A stretch of DNA of 22,880 nucleotides from Rhodospirillales bacterium. Lineage in GTDB: Bacteria; Pseudomonadota; Alphaproteobacteria; Rhodospirillales_A; JACZKS01. The DNA is taken from assembly GCA_018648445.1 (NCBI GenBank), contig JABGRG010000059.1:1-22880 (forward strand). The letters run 5' to 3'. A program made the translations under genes and the position numbers. Below, one piece after another: positions 1 through 6,057 of this stretch. Numbering within the stretch: position 1 is the stretch's first letter; the number at the start of each line of letters is the position of its first letter. The notes below the pieces were generated by a model. That model was given only the letters and a program-made list of their open reading frames with translations, was not told the DNA's origin and ran no database searches.

Positions 1-1
1 T

Positions 2-1000
2 CCCGAAATGGCCGACACCTTCGAGGCCCTGGCCCGCGAAGGCGAAGACCTGTTCTACCGGGGTGACATCGCAGCCACCCTTGTCGCCGACAGCCAGACC
101 CGTGGCGGCTTGCTGGAAGCGGCAGACCTGGACGCCTATCAGGTCGAACTGCGCCACCCGCTGAAAAGCGCCTTCGCCGGGGCAACGATCTATACCAACC
201 CGCCACCTTCGGTGGGCGGGATGCTCATCGCGTTCGGGTCGGAGCTATTGAAAAACGGCGTTCTCGAAGGATTGGAATTCGGATCGGCGGCGTACCTTGA
301 ACGCCTTGCGCGGGTGATGACCAACACACAGAAGGCCCGCATCGAAAGCAAGCTCCACGAAATGGCTCCGGAAAACGCGGCCCGCGACTTTTTGCGCCCC
401 GAACTGGTCGACGCCTATCGCGGGGGTGTTTTGGGGCACCCTGCGGCCACCCGGGGAACCACCCATATCAGCGTCATCGACGCGGCGGGGAACGCCGCCG
501 GGGTCACCGTGACCAACGGCGAAGGAGCCGCTTACATCATTCCGGGAACCGGCATAATGATGAACAACATGCTGGGCGAGGAAGACATTAATCCCCAAGG
601 CTTTCATCGCTGGCCGCGCGATGTGCGGCTCTCCTCCATGATGGCGCCAAGCATCGTTCAACACGATAACGGCTGGACACAAGTGATGGGGTCGGGCGGA
701 TCGAACCGGATACGCACGGCAATGCTTCAGGTGCTGGTCAATCAGTTGGCGTTTGGTATGAACCCAGCCCAAGCCGTAAACGCGCCGCGCATCCATGTCG
801 AAGGCGATCTGGTCAGCGTTGAAGCGGGTTTCGAATCCGCCGCCGTCGACACCCTTGAGCGTGTGTGTCCGCGTGTTGAACGCTGGGACGAGATCAATTT
901 CTTCTTTGGTGGCGCCCATTGCGTGCGGTTTGATCCGCGCGATCGCACATTTGACGGGGTGGGCGACCCACGCCGTGGCGGGGTGTTTGTCAAAGAATAG
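2..1000 (+). CDS. ggt: Gamma-glutamyltranspeptidase, 3' part (5' end outside window)
   Basis: The reading frame is already open at base 2, so this is the C-terminal part of a longer gene. Enzymes of this Ntn-hydrolase family cleave the gamma-glutamyl bond of glutathione and related compounds, usually in the periplasm; the precursor cuts itself in front of a Thr that becomes the nucleophile of the small subunit. That motif is visible as GTTHISVID, with the first Thr about residue 151 of the visible part, leaving a small subunit of about 180 residues, which is normal. The downstream GSGGSNRIRTA matches the family's GSPGG-type oxyanion-hole segment. The stop codon lies inside the 3' end of the convergent glycosyltransferase gene (11-bp overlap). 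Whether the N-terminus has a signal peptide cannot be seen. Acylase relatives (cephalosporin acylase type) share the fold, so substrate is not certain. Confidence 0.93.
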   Translation, partial: PEMADTFEALAREGEDLFYRGDIAATLVADSQTRGGLLEAADLDAYQVELRHPLKSAFAGATIYTNPPPSVGGMLIAFGSELLKNGVLEGLEFGSAAYLERLARVMTNTQKARIESKLHEMAPENAARDFLRPELVDAYRGGVLGHPAATRGTTHISVIDAAGNAAGVTVTNGEGAAYIIPGTGIMMNNMLGEEDINPQGFHRWPRDVRLSSMMAPSIVQHDNGWTQVMGSGGSNRIRTAMLQVLVNQLAFGMNPAQAVNAPRIHVEGDLVSVEAGFESAAVDTLERVCPRVERWDEINFFFGGAHCVRFDPRDRTFDGVGDPRRGGVFVKE

Positions 1001-2030
1001 GGTGTATGGGTTTTTTGGGGACGTTGCGGATATCGTAGTTCAGAAAGGATATGCCCATCTGAACGCCAACAAGAACCGGCAGCGCGGCCAAAATGACCGT
1101 TCCGGCGGTGGCCGGAATACCGCTTGTGACACTTTCGCGCCATTTGATTGCGCCGAATACGATCCCGAACAAAAACAGCACCTTGCCCGCAACCAGCTGC
1201 AGGGAAACCACCGAGAAATCTCGCACGAAGTATGAGACGAAAATACGCTTGATGGCGTTTACAAAATTCTTGCCCGCAAATTCAAAGATGGCACGGCCGA
1301 TGCGAATGCCGCTTTGTTCGTCGGCGTAGCGCGCCGCCATGGGCAGATCGGCAACAACCGCCCGCATGATGTTTAGCCTGAACAGCATGTCCGTTTCGAA
1401 GAAATAGCCCTTGCTGATTTTCTCGGTCGGAAGACGCGCGGCCACCTTGGCGTGAATGGCTGTAAAACCGTTGGTGGGATCGAAAATGTCCCAATAACCC
1501 GTGGACACCTTGGACAGGAACGACAGACCCAGATTGCCGATAACGCGCACCGCAGGCATTTGTTTGGGGCCGTCCGGGTGCAGGAATCTGTTGCCCTTGA
1601 CGTAATCGGCCTTTCCTTCGGTGATCGGTGCGATCAGGCGGGGAATCAGTGCCGGGTCCATTTGGCCGTCGCCGTCCACCTTGACGATGATGTCGGCGCC
1701 GAGATTCAGGGCGCGGGCGTATCCGCTTAGGGTCGCGCCGCCGACGCCAGTGTTGGTCTTGTGCGTAAGAACTTCAACGCGGGAATCGTCGCAGTTCGCC
1801 CGAACCGTTTTTCCCGTGCGCTCGGGACAGGCATCATCAACGACGATTATGTGACGGACTTCGTCGCCGACGCCAGCGATCACGCCAAGCACGCGTGTCG
1901 ATTCCCGGTAGCAGGGGATGACCACGGCGACACAGGGGGCCGTACTGGGGGCCGTACTGGGGGCCGCACTGTCCTTTTTGCGTTTCGGCACGCCTCGCCC
2001 CCATTTCCGTTTGAATGCCCGCGAAACCAT
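990..2030 (-). CDS. Family 2 glycosyltransferase with C-terminal membrane helices
   Basis: The protein (346 aa from the ATG at 2030) opens with a basic tail, then a GT-A fold: AVVIPCYRES near residue 30, the VVDDACPERT strand, and the DxD-like VKVDGDGQMDP that binds metal and nucleotide sugar. The C-terminal 90 residues hold two hydrophobic segments (around VAGKVLFLFGIVFGAI and TVILAALPVLVGVQMGI), as in dolichol-phosphate-mannose-synthase-like or undecaprenyl-phosphate glycosyltransferases that work at the inner face of the membrane. A TTG 24 bp upstream (2054) is an alternative start; neither start has a good ribosome-binding site. The N-terminal tail contains an S-T-A-P repeat encoded by three 12-bp DNA units. 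It overlaps the convergent GGT stop by 11 bp. The sugar and acceptor cannot be read from sequence. Confidence 0.9.
   Translation of the reverse strand: MVSRAFKRKWGRGVPKRKKDSAAPSTAPSTAPCVAVVIPCYRESTRVLGVIAGVGDEVRHIIVVDDACPERTGKTVRANCDDSRVEVLTHKTNTGVGGATLSGYARALNLGADIIVKVDGDGQMDPALIPRLIAPITEGKADYVKGNRFLHPDGPKQMPAVRVIGNLGLSFLSKVSTGYWDIFDPTNGFTAIHAKVAARLPTEKISKGYFFETDMLFRLNIMRAVVADLPMAARYADEQSGIRIGRAIFEFAGKNFVNAIKRIFVSYFVRDFSVVSLQLVAGKVLFLFGIVFGAIKWRESVTSGIPATAGTVILAALPVLVGVQMGISFLNYDIRNVPKKPIHPIL
1935..1970. repeat. Three tandem 12-bp units inside the glycosyltransferase gene
   Basis: The unit GGGGGCCGTACT occurs at 1935-1946 and 1947-1958 and, with one change (T to C), at 1959-1970. On the minus strand it encodes S-A-A-P, S-T-A-P, S-T-A-P between the basic N-terminal tail and the first beta strand of the catalytic domain. 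The unit is a multiple of three, so copy-number change would keep frame. Confidence 0.9.
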
Positions 2031-2104
2031 AATCGCGCCATCCGACCCGTGCAAGCCGCTGGATTAAAACGGGCATTCTTTACTATCCCTTTTTTCGCAA
2101 AGGG

Positions 2105-2134
2105 GTGACATACTCTCGAAAGGGTGCATATCTA
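2105..2134 (+). promoter_or_regulatory. Weak candidate promoter of the Crp/Fnr gene
   Basis: GTGACA at 2105-2110 matches TTGACA in five of six positions. About 17-18 bp further is a loose -10 (CATATC/TATCTA, 2127-2134). This would place the start of transcription near 2140 and give a leader of about 60 nt. The -10 match is poor, so the call is tentative. Confidence 0.25.
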
Positions 2135-2199
2135 TCGGGTAGGGTCCCGCGCGTATGGGGTTGCGTGTCTAGCACGTATGAAGGGCCCGCCTTGTTGCG

Positions 2200-2931
2200 A
2201 TGGGGGAAATTGTGGCGGAGACGCGGACGGAGGGGACGGAATCAGGCCCCAGGCTGCTGCGCAGTACGGTGCTTCTCAAGGATCTCTCGCGGGAGAACCT
2301 GCGGGAAATCGAAGACGTGTGCCGCTACAAGACCTTCCGGGCGGGCACCCAGATTTTTGATCGTCAGGCCGAAACGCGCGATATCTTCTTCGTGGTTCGC
2401 GGACGCGTGCGAATCGTCAATTATTCGCTGTCGGGACGGGAAATCACGCTGGACGACATTCGCGAGGGGGGGCATTTCGGCGAACTTGCAGCCATTGACG
2501 GCCAGCCCCGCTCGGCCGCGGTGATGGCGGTTGAGGACAGTTTGATTGTGGCGCTGCCGCATCGTTATTTCCTGGATGTCATGAAGAAGCATCCGCCGGT
2601 CGCGGAAAAGGTGATGGGACGACTGGCCCGAATGGTGCGCGCCTCGACCGAACGTATCATGGATCTCAGCACGCTGGCCGCCAACAACCGGGTTCAGGCT
2701 GAAATTCTGCGTCAGGCCCGCGAAACCGAAAGCGCCGACAACACCGCCGTGATTAAACCTATTCCCGTTCATTCCGATATTGCCAGCCGGGTCAGCACGA
2801 CTCGCGAAACGGTCGCCCGGGTGCTGAGCGATCTCTCCAAAAGAAACCTTTTGCAGCGAACCAAGGACGCGCTGGTGGTGACCGACGTCGAAAAACTGGA
2901 AGAAATGGTGGACGAGGTGCGCGGAATCTAA
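2200..2931 (+). CDS. Crp/Fnr-family transcriptional regulator, CRP-like
   Basis: This 243-aa protein has an N-terminal cyclic-nucleotide-binding domain (about residues 25-135), a dimerisation helix (140-165) and a C-terminal winged helix (about 185-235). The phosphate-binding cassette reads GELAAIDGQPRSAAV (G94, E95, R104, S105), keeping the Glu and Arg-Ser that hold cAMP in E. coli CRP. An S-T-E at 149-151 sits where CRP has its C-helix T-S. The recognition helix TTRETVARVL (R202, E203, R207) has the same residues as CRP R180/E181/R185, predicting binding to TGTGA half sites. No N-terminal Cys cluster is present, so it is not an oxygen-sensing FNR. The start is uncertain: the ATG at 2200 lacks a good Shine-Dalgarno, while a GTG at 2212 is preceded by GGGGGA. 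A matching operator lies downstream at 3044-3059. Confidence 0.92.
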   Translation: MGEIVAETRTEGTESGPRLLRSTVLLKDLSRENLREIEDVCRYKTFRAGTQIFDRQAETRDIFFVVRGRVRIVNYSLSGREITLDDIREGGHFGELAAIDGQPRSAAVMAVEDSLIVALPHRYFLDVMKKHPPVAEKVMGRLARMVRASTERIMDLSTLAANNRVQAEILRQARETESADNTAVIKPIPVHSDIASRVSTTRETVARVLSDLSKRNLLQRTKDALVVTDVEKLEEMVDEVRGI

Positions 2932-2969
2932 TTTTTTCTGATTTTTTTTCAATTTTTTTGATTTTTTTT
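2932..2969. other. Helically phased T-tracts (predicted curved DNA)
   Basis: Runs of 6, 8, 7 and 8 T lie at 2932-2937, 2942-2949, 2953-2959 and 2962-2969. Their centres are about 11, 10.5 and 9.5 bp apart, close to one helical turn, so the bends should add up. The stretch begins immediately after the Crp-family stop codon and lies about 75-110 bp before the CRP-like site, in a genome that is otherwise GC-rich. Confidence 0.6.
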
Positions 2970-2999
2970 ATTCGTTTGTTTTCAATCTGCTAGAGGTAT

Positions 3000-3035
3000 G
3001 CGGGCGCTTTTTTTTGAAGGCGGCCCGTTTTTTTT
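3000..3035 (+). terminator. Rho-independent terminator after the Crp-family gene
   Basis: CGGGC at 3001-3005 pairs with GCCCG at 3023-3027. Inner GC and U-A/G-U pairs extend the stem with one bulged G, and a run of eight T follows at 3028-3035. It lies 70 bp past the regulator's stop codon and would end its transcript before the CRP-like site. Confidence 0.6.
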
Positions 3036-3043
3036 AGGGGGGG

Positions 3044-3059
3044 TGTGATTTGTATCACA
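3044..3059. promoter_or_regulatory. CRP-type operator, perfect TGTGA-N6-TCACA
   Basis: The bases TGTGATTTGTATCACA form an inverted repeat with 6-bp arms (TGTGAT/ATCACA), identical to the E. coli CRP consensus core. It is centred at 3051.5, 112 bp past the stop of a regulator whose recognition helix has the matching R-E-x-x-x-R residues. For a class II promoter the start point would fall near 3093, with a -10 near 3081-3086 (CATCCT, a weak match). The only stretch with promoter-like context it could serve on the plus strand is the non-coding region ending at the terminator at 3248-3273. Confidence 0.75.
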
Positions 3060-3084
3060 TGCAAACGATTCTCGTTAAGGCATC

Positions 3085-3273
3085 CTAACCCTACTGACGA
3101 TCCGACTTAAGGGTTGGATTTGGAAGGCGAAGGAAACCTTCCAGAAGTCAACGGAATTTACGGCGGTGTCGTCTGAGACATTTGAAAGGTTTTCATTCTC
3201 GATATCCCTGTTACCCCCCTATCCGATCTTCCCTCAAGAGCAGACTCTGGCCGCTTCGGCGGCCAATTTTTTT
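3085..3273 (+). ncRNA. Candidate small RNA gene behind the CRP-type site
   Basis: Between the CRP-type operator and a strong plus-strand terminator lie about 190 bp with no convincing reading frame. Three local stem-loops can be drawn: CTAACCCT (3085-3092) with AGGGTTGG (3110-3117); TGGAAGG (3121-3127) with CCTTCCA (3137-3143), whose 9-nt loop shows a GGA motif; and the terminator. The next gene downstream runs on the opposite strand, so a plus-strand terminator here has no protein gene to serve other than by readthrough from the regulator, which already has its own terminator. The 5' end is not fixed: a class II CRP start near 3093 would cut the first stem. It does not resemble tmRNA, SRP RNA or 6S RNA as far as I can judge. 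A leader or 3' UTR fragment is the alternative. Confidence 0.45.
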
Positions 3274-3317
3274 GCCTTTTTTTTGGCAACCGTCTTCGCG
3301 ATGGGCGGTGGAAGCAC
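3234..3317 (-). CDS. Possible 27-aa basic peptide, doubtful
   Basis: A GTG at 3317 has GGAGG five bases upstream on the minus strand and opens 27 codons ending in TGA at 3234. The product starts M-L-P-P-P and continues with IAKTVAKKKAKKLAAEAARV, a strongly basic, alanine-rich helix. It follows the isomerase gene by 28 bp on the same strand and is in the same frame as that gene, so a readthrough of the TAG would append it. The lysines come from the A-rich complement of the T-runs at the terminator, so it may be accidental. No family is recognised. Confidence 0.2.
   Translation of the reverse strand: MLPPPIAKTVAKKKAKKLAAEAARVCS
3248..3273 (+). terminator. Strong rho-independent terminator (plus strand)
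   Basis: TGGCCGC (3248-3254) and GCGGCCA (3259-3265) form a perfect 7-bp stem closed by a stable TTCG tetraloop, followed by A and seven T (3267-3273). There is no U-run on the minus strand side, so it acts on plus-strand transcripts only. It marks the 3' end of the candidate small RNA. Confidence 0.8.
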
Positions 3318-3344
3318 CAACGCCTCCAAAATCTTCCTTAATGT

Positions 3345-3944
3345 CTAGCCCGCCAGCGCCCGGTCAAGAAAGTCCAGCCGGTCCTGGCCCCAGAAGAGTT
3401 CGTCCTTGTAGATGTAGGTCGGGGCGCCAAAGACCTGACGGTCGATGGCCTCCTGGGTGTCGGCGTCGAAGACGGAAACGACGGCTTCCGAGTAGGCGGC
3501 GGCTAAAAGGGCTGCCCCGTCCATTCCGCATTCGCCCGCAATGGTCACCAGCGTGTCGGTATCATCGATATTGCGTTCCTCGGCCCACACGGCGCGAAGG
3601 TACGCGTTGGTCAGCTTGGCGCAATCAAGTCCCTGTTCGCGCGCCGCCGTGACCATGCCGGCGGCGGGCCAGCCCTTGGCCGGGAAGAACTTCGGCTTGA
3701 TGTTTAGCGCAATGCCGAGAAGGTCGCGCCAGCGTTTCAGTTCCGCCAGCCGATAGGCCTGACGCTGCAGCGGGCGCTTGGGCAGGGGCAGGCCGCCCGA
3801 AATGGGAAAAATCTTTCCGCCCAGATCAACGGGTTTGTAGGTGATGGTTGCACCGTGGCGCTCGGCGATTTCGATCAGGCGCCCGCCGCCCATATAGGTC
3901 CAGGGCGAGGTGATGGAGAAATAGTAATCGATCACTTTGCTCAT
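3345..3944 (-). CDS. 2-hydroxychromene-2-carboxylate isomerase family (DsbA fold, kappa-GST like)
   Basis: The 199-aa product has the N-terminal thioredoxin-fold strand DYYFSITSPWTYMG, in which the Ser-Pro-W/Y pattern replaces the Cys-x-x-Cys of DsbA and supplies the catalytic Ser of HCCA isomerases. A helical insert follows, then the VFGAPTYIYKDELFWGQDRL segment with the cis-Pro typical of the fold. Known members use glutathione in naphthalene-type aromatic breakdown, but many genomic members have unknown substrates. No other aromatic-degradation gene is nearby. It lies 9 bp behind the aminotransferase gene; its Shine-Dalgarno GGAG overlaps that gene's TAG stop, so the two are surely cotranscribed. 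Length is normal for the family. Confidence 0.88.
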   Translation of the reverse strand: MSKVIDYYFSITSPWTYMGGGRLIEIAERHGATITYKPVDLGGKIFPISGGLPLPKRPLQRQAYRLAELKRWRDLLGIALNIKPKFFPAKGWPAAGMVTAAREQGLDCAKLTNAYLRAVWAEERNIDDTDTLVTIAGECGMDGAALLAAAYSEAVVSVFDADTQEAIDRQVFGAPTYIYKDELFWGQDRLDFLDRALAG

Positions 3945-3953
3945 GGTTTACTC

Positions 3954-5348
3954 CTAATGATTTTGTTTCACCCAGACCTCGGTTTCGCCCAAGGCTTCGG
4001 CAAACTTCTCAAACATCTCGTCGATCTCGGCCTCGCTGATAATCAGCGGCGGCGCGAATGCAATAACGTCGCCCAGGTTGCGCGTAATCAGGCCGTGGGC
4101 CTGGGCGCGCTCGATCACATGAACGCCAACGCGCGCCGTGGCGTCAAACAGCTCGCGGGTTTGTTTGTTGACGACCAGTTGCAAGCCGCCGACCAGTCCC
4201 ACGCCGTGCGCGTCGCCGACAATGGGGCTTTCCCCAAAGCTGCGCAAGGCCGCCTGAAAGCGAGGTGCCAATTCACGCACCCGCGCCACGATATCCATTT
4301 CCTCGTAAATTCTGAGGGTTTCCAGCGCCACCGCCGCGCCCAGCGGGTGTCCCGAATAGGTGAAACCATGCCCGAAAATACCGTATTTCGCGCTGGTGCC
4401 GATGAGTGCATCAGCGATCGGAGCGGAAATCATCACCGCCGAAATGGGCGCATAGCCGCTTGATAACGCCTTGGCGCTGGTAATGATGTCGGGCTTGACG
4501 CCGAAGGTCTGACTGCCCCACAGGTTGCCCGTCCGTCCGAACCCGCAGATCACCTCGTCGGCCACCAGAAGAACGTCGTATTTGTTCAACACGTTCTGAA
4601 TTTTGGCAAAATAGGTCGCCGGTGGCGGGACCGCGCCACCCGCTCCCAACAAAGGCTCGGCGAAAAAAGCGGCGACGGTGGCCGGGCCTTCATCGAGGAT
4701 CAGATTTTCCAGATCTTCGGCGCAGCGGGTGGCGAAGTCTTCCTCGGTCTCGCCCGAAACGCCTTCCAGATAAAAATCGGGCCGCGTGGTGTGCACGATA
4801 CCGGGGATCGGTAGATCGAAACCGGAATGGGTGTGAGCCAAGCCGGTCAGGCTGCCCGCGCCCATGGTGACGCCGTGATACCCCCCCTTGCGCGCGATCA
4901 TCTTTTTCTTTTCCGGACGGCCACCCAGGTTGTTGAACTGGCGCACCAGTTTCAGCGCCGTATCGTTGGCTTCCGAACCCGAATTGCAAAACAGAACCTT
5001 GCTCATGGGTACGGGCGCCATGCCGATCAGCTTTTCGGCCAGATCGACGATTACGTCGGGAACCCGGCCGGTAAAGCTGTGATAGAAGGGCAGCGTTTCC
5101 ATCTGTCGCGCCGCAGCCGCGGCAAATCGTTTTTCGCTGAATCCCAGCGCGGCGCACCACAGGCCCGACATGCCCTCGATATAGGACTTGCCGTCTTCGT
5201 CGATCACGCGCACGCCGTCGCCACGCACGATGACATGAGGCCCGCTTTCGCGGTGGCGCAAAAGATCGGTGTAAGGATGCAGATGATAGGCGACGTCACG
5301 CGCGCCGGTCGAATTGGGCGACAATGCGGATTTGACGGACTTCGGCAT
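3954..5348 (-). CDS. Class III (omega) aminotransferase
   Basis: This 464-aa PLP enzyme shows the whole class III pattern: CNSGSEANDTALK (residues 121-133) for the cofactor phosphate, YHGVTMGA near 157, FFAEPLLGAGGA near 228, the PLP-pyridine Asp in LVADEVICGFGRTG (D264) and the Schiff-base Lys in TSAKALSSGY (K293). The N-terminal HPYTDLLRHRESGPHVI and GMSGLWCAALGF segments are those of the large group that transaminates beta-alanine, putrescine, taurine or aromatic amines with pyruvate. The exact amine donor cannot be told. It heads an operon with the DsbA-fold isomerase. The start at 5348 is the only ATG that fits the conserved N-terminus, with a GGAAA element upstream. Short inverted and direct repeats lie just upstream (5364-5411). 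Confidence 0.93.
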   Translation of the reverse strand: MPKSVKSALSPNSTGARDVAYHLHPYTDLLRHRESGPHVIVRGDGVRVIDEDGKSYIEGMSGLWCAALGFSEKRFAAAAARQMETLPFYHSFTGRVPDVIVDLAEKLIGMAPVPMSKVLFCNSGSEANDTALKLVRQFNNLGGRPEKKKMIARKGGYHGVTMGAGSLTGLAHTHSGFDLPIPGIVHTTRPDFYLEGVSGETEEDFATRCAEDLENLILDEGPATVAAFFAEPLLGAGGAVPPPATYFAKIQNVLNKYDVLLVADEVICGFGRTGNLWGSQTFGVKPDIITSAKALSSGYAPISAVMISAPIADALIGTSAKYGIFGHGFTYSGHPLGAAVALETLRIYEEMDIVARVRELAPRFQAALRSFGESPIVGDAHGVGLVGGLQLVVNKQTRELFDATARVGVHVIERAQAHGLITRNLGDVIAFAPPLIISEAEIDEMFEKFAEALGETEVWVKQNH

Positions 5349-5363
5349 TACTTTGGTTTCCCC

Positions 5364-5411
5364 GCTCGTAGGCTGATACTCGAAAGTAGGCGAGCATCCA
5401 CCCTCGTATCA
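5364..5411. promoter_or_regulatory. Nested repeats upstream of the aminotransferase operon
   Basis: GCTCG (5364-5368) and CGAGC (5391-5395) are inverted. GTAGGC is repeated directly at 5368-5373 and 5386-5391, 18 bp apart. TGATAC (5374-5379) and GTATCA (5406-5411) form a wider inverted pair. The cluster starts 16 bp before the start codon and could be an operator of the minus-strand operon. No known consensus is matched. Confidence 0.35.
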
Positions 5412-5499
5412 ACAGCATTCTGTTTGCGTCGGCCCCACGCCAATTTCGTGCAACTGCCCAATTTCTTTTGGTTTTGTTTCAAATCGGCCCTGTTTGTTA

Positions 5500-5547
5500 C
5501 ATCGGCGAAACCCACGTAATTCCTTTGTTACGAATGTTTCGCCGGTG
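5500..5547. repeat. 12-bp inverted repeat with embedded TTTGTTAC direct repeats
   Basis: CATCGGCGAAAC (5500-5511) and GTTTCGCCGGTG (5536-5547) pair over 12 positions with one G-U, around a 24-base loop. TTTGTTAC occurs twice, at 5493-5500 and 5524-5531, 31 bp (three turns) apart. No U-run follows on either strand, so it is not a standard terminator. It lies between two divergent genes. The rest of the 5349-5680 spacer shows nothing I recognise. Confidence 0.55.
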
Positions 5548-5680
5548 AAACCAAATAACCCGCGATTGCCATACGGGCGTTACACGCAGGCCTTACCGTC
5601 TAAATCGCTACTGGCAAACGAAGACCCCCGGCGCGTTGCAAAGGCATTCACACTAGGGGGCAACACAAGGAAGATCTGAA

Positions 5681-5971
5681 ATGACGATAATTGCAAAAAA
5701 AGGCGTCTCGACATCGGCATGGCAAAGCATCCACTTCGCAACGACCGGGTCTGTCAGGCGAATTCATGACTGGCTGGAAACCCATTGCGAGGGGCGTTGG
5801 CATATCGGTGTGACCGGTGTGGACAAACACCTCGCCACCAAGTTCGGTGATGTGCATTTCGAAAACGGCTTTGACAAGCAGCGTTTCAAGTCGGTGTTTT
5901 CGCCCAAGGCAACGACGCGAAAAGCAGCTTTCAATACGCCATCATTCGCAACGTCTCGCATGGCCGCCTGA
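5681..5971 (+). CDS. Hypothetical 96-aa protein
   Basis: I do not recognise this protein. It starts at an ATG with GGAAGA 7-8 bases upstream and ends in TGA 21 bp before a good terminator, which supports it as a separate transcription unit. The product is basic and soluble, with no signal peptide or membrane helix; the middle part (GRWHIGVTGVDKHLATKFGD) has two Trp-His/Val-Asp patches and the C-terminus is a Thr/Ala/Lys-rich tail. Competing frames on the minus strand (5648-5857 and 5764-5961) lack ribosome-binding sites and would run against the terminator. It stands alone, with the divergent aminotransferase operon on one side and the convergent purC transcript on the other. Confidence 0.55.
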   Translation: MTIIAKKGVSTSAWQSIHFATTGSVRRIHDWLETHCEGRWHIGVTGVDKHLATKFGDVHFENGFDKQRFKSVFSPKATTRKAAFNTPSFATSRMAA

Positions 5972-5992
5972 TCGGCATACGTTTTACTTGGT

Positions 5993-6023
5993 CCGCCGAA
6001 ATTCCGGCGGTATGTCTTTTTTT
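5993..6023 (+). terminator. Rho-independent terminator after the 96-aa ORF
   Basis: CCGCCG (5993-5998) pairs with CGGCGG (6005-6010) around a 6-nt AAATTC loop. Six bases later comes a run of seven T (6017-6023). It serves the plus-strand ORF ending at 5971. Confidence 0.7.
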
Positions 6024-6057
6024 GCAGAAGCAGAAATTAAGTCCCCCAGCATCCTTC

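Noticed and set aside
990..1000. 11-bp overlap of convergent GGT and glycosyltransferase genes
   Set aside because: Short tail-to-tail overlaps (also 8984-8987 and 20483-20502) are common in compact genomes and need no special explanation.
3075..3089. CtrA-like site TTAA-N7-TAAC
   Set aside because: Second half site matches only two of four positions.
3061..3275. 6S RNA, SRP RNA or tmRNA in the Crp spacer
   Set aside because: No long closing stem with central bubble, no SRP apical GGAA tetraloop signature and no tRNA-like ends; the usual neighbour genes are missing.
3166..3348. Plus-strand 60-codon frame starting at GTG
   Set aside because: It runs straight through the strong terminator at 3248-3273 and its composition follows the T-runs; no Shine-Dalgarno.
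5648..5961. Minus-strand frames over the 96-aa ORF
   Set aside because: No ribosome-binding site, and the terminator at 5993-6023 points the other way.
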